Shown here piece by piece: positions 14,504 to 14,709 of a stretch of 14,709 nt of DNA (within the stretch, counting starts at the first letter, position 1; the number at the start of each line of letters is the position of its first letter). This DNA is from SZUA-230 sp964581095. Lineage in GTDB: Bacteria > Bacteroidota > Bacteroidia > Cytophagales > Cyclobacteriaceae. A program made the position numbers and the translations under genes. The notes under the pieces are model-generated. The model ran no database searches, was not told the origin of the DNA, and worked only from the letters and a program-made list of their open reading frames with translations. The stretch lies in contig CAZONK010000070.1 of the NCBI GenBank assembly GCA_964581095.1, positions 1 to 14,709 of the forward strand, read 5' to 3'.

Positions 14504-14709
14504 CGGAATTTCAAAGATTGAAAGATAGTTTTCTTTTGAATAATAAACCCAAAAAGTTTATAAAAATCAATCTTGGTAATACTTTAAAATGAACTCTTGA
14601 AAACATCATTGACCTTAATGAGTGTAGTGGATACCAATATGTCTCTTTGTTTACTTTATTATTGCATAAAATTTTCATTTAGGATAGAATACGAATTTAT
14701 AAAATGGAA
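14504..14709. other. AT-rich region upstream of the nhaC-metC operon
   Basis: This 206-bp end segment should contain the operon promoter on the minus strand. I find no clear TAnnTTTG/TTTG pair and none of the conserved core of a SAM riboswitch. An ATG at 14704 (plus strand) has only six bases of window left, so it cannot be called a gene start. Confidence 0.4.

Noticed and set aside
14504..14709. SAM riboswitch upstream of the nhaC-metC operon
   Set aside because: None of the conserved riboswitch core or stems could be found on the minus strand, although the operon content made it worth looking for.
14704..14709. Start of another plus-strand gene at the right edge (ATG GAA)
   Set aside because: Only two codons are visible and no promoter or ribosome-binding site supports it.

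Overview
The window looks like a piece of a Bacteroidota chromosome, probably a marine or environmental Cytophagales-like lineage. The composition is AT-rich, ribosome-binding sites are weak or absent, and exported proteins have short signal peptides (one a lipoprotein). The gene content fits too: a CHAT protein ending in a membrane anchor, an S9 peptidase with a WSPDG propeller, and an M19 dipeptidase lipoprotein. This is a judgement from protein character; there is no rRNA or marker gene here.

Layout. Positions 1-2020 hold the C-terminal part of a CHAT-domain caspase-like protein (+, entering from the left), a 120-aa single-membrane-span protein of unknown function (-), and an EcsC-family protein (+). 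Positions 2061-5619 hold two divergently transcribed exported peptidases, an M19 dipeptidase lipoprotein (-) and an S9 prolyl-oligopeptidase-type enzyme (+). A perfect 10-bp inverted repeat lies between them. Positions 5741-9624 hold a four-gene minus-strand cluster, in transcription order: a small predicted outer-membrane beta-barrel, an AlkB-type membrane di-iron monooxygenase with all nine histidine ligands, a cholesterol-oxidase-like GMC flavoenzyme with a CxxCxxCxxxC iron-sulfur-like motif, and a short-chain dehydrogenase. Spacing is tight (7-bp gap, 8-bp overlap, 48-bp gap). Positions 9817-11412 (+) encode a divergent M19/amidohydrolase-like protein with HxH in place of HxD. Positions 11413-11850 carry no credible gene but are full of palindromic repeat units and a likely terminator. 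Positions 11851-14503 (-) hold a two-gene operon of an NhaC-family transporter and a MetC-like PLP C-S lyase, overlapping by 8 bp. The last 206 bp hold no gene I can support.

How the genes work together. The strongest functional unit is the AlkB cluster: substrate entry (barrel), hydroxylation (AlkB), oxidation of the alcohol (GMC), and a further NAD(P)-dependent redox step (SDR). It looks like a compact hydrocarbon- or lipid-oxidation module. The substrate and the electron donor are not visible; no rubredoxin gene is present. The NhaC-MetC pair suggests uptake and cleavage of a sulfur amino acid, so the 'Na+/H+ antiporter' label may be misleading. The two exported peptidases suggest periplasmic peptide scavenging. 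No CRISPR array, tRNA, rRNA, intact insertion sequence or phage gene was seen.
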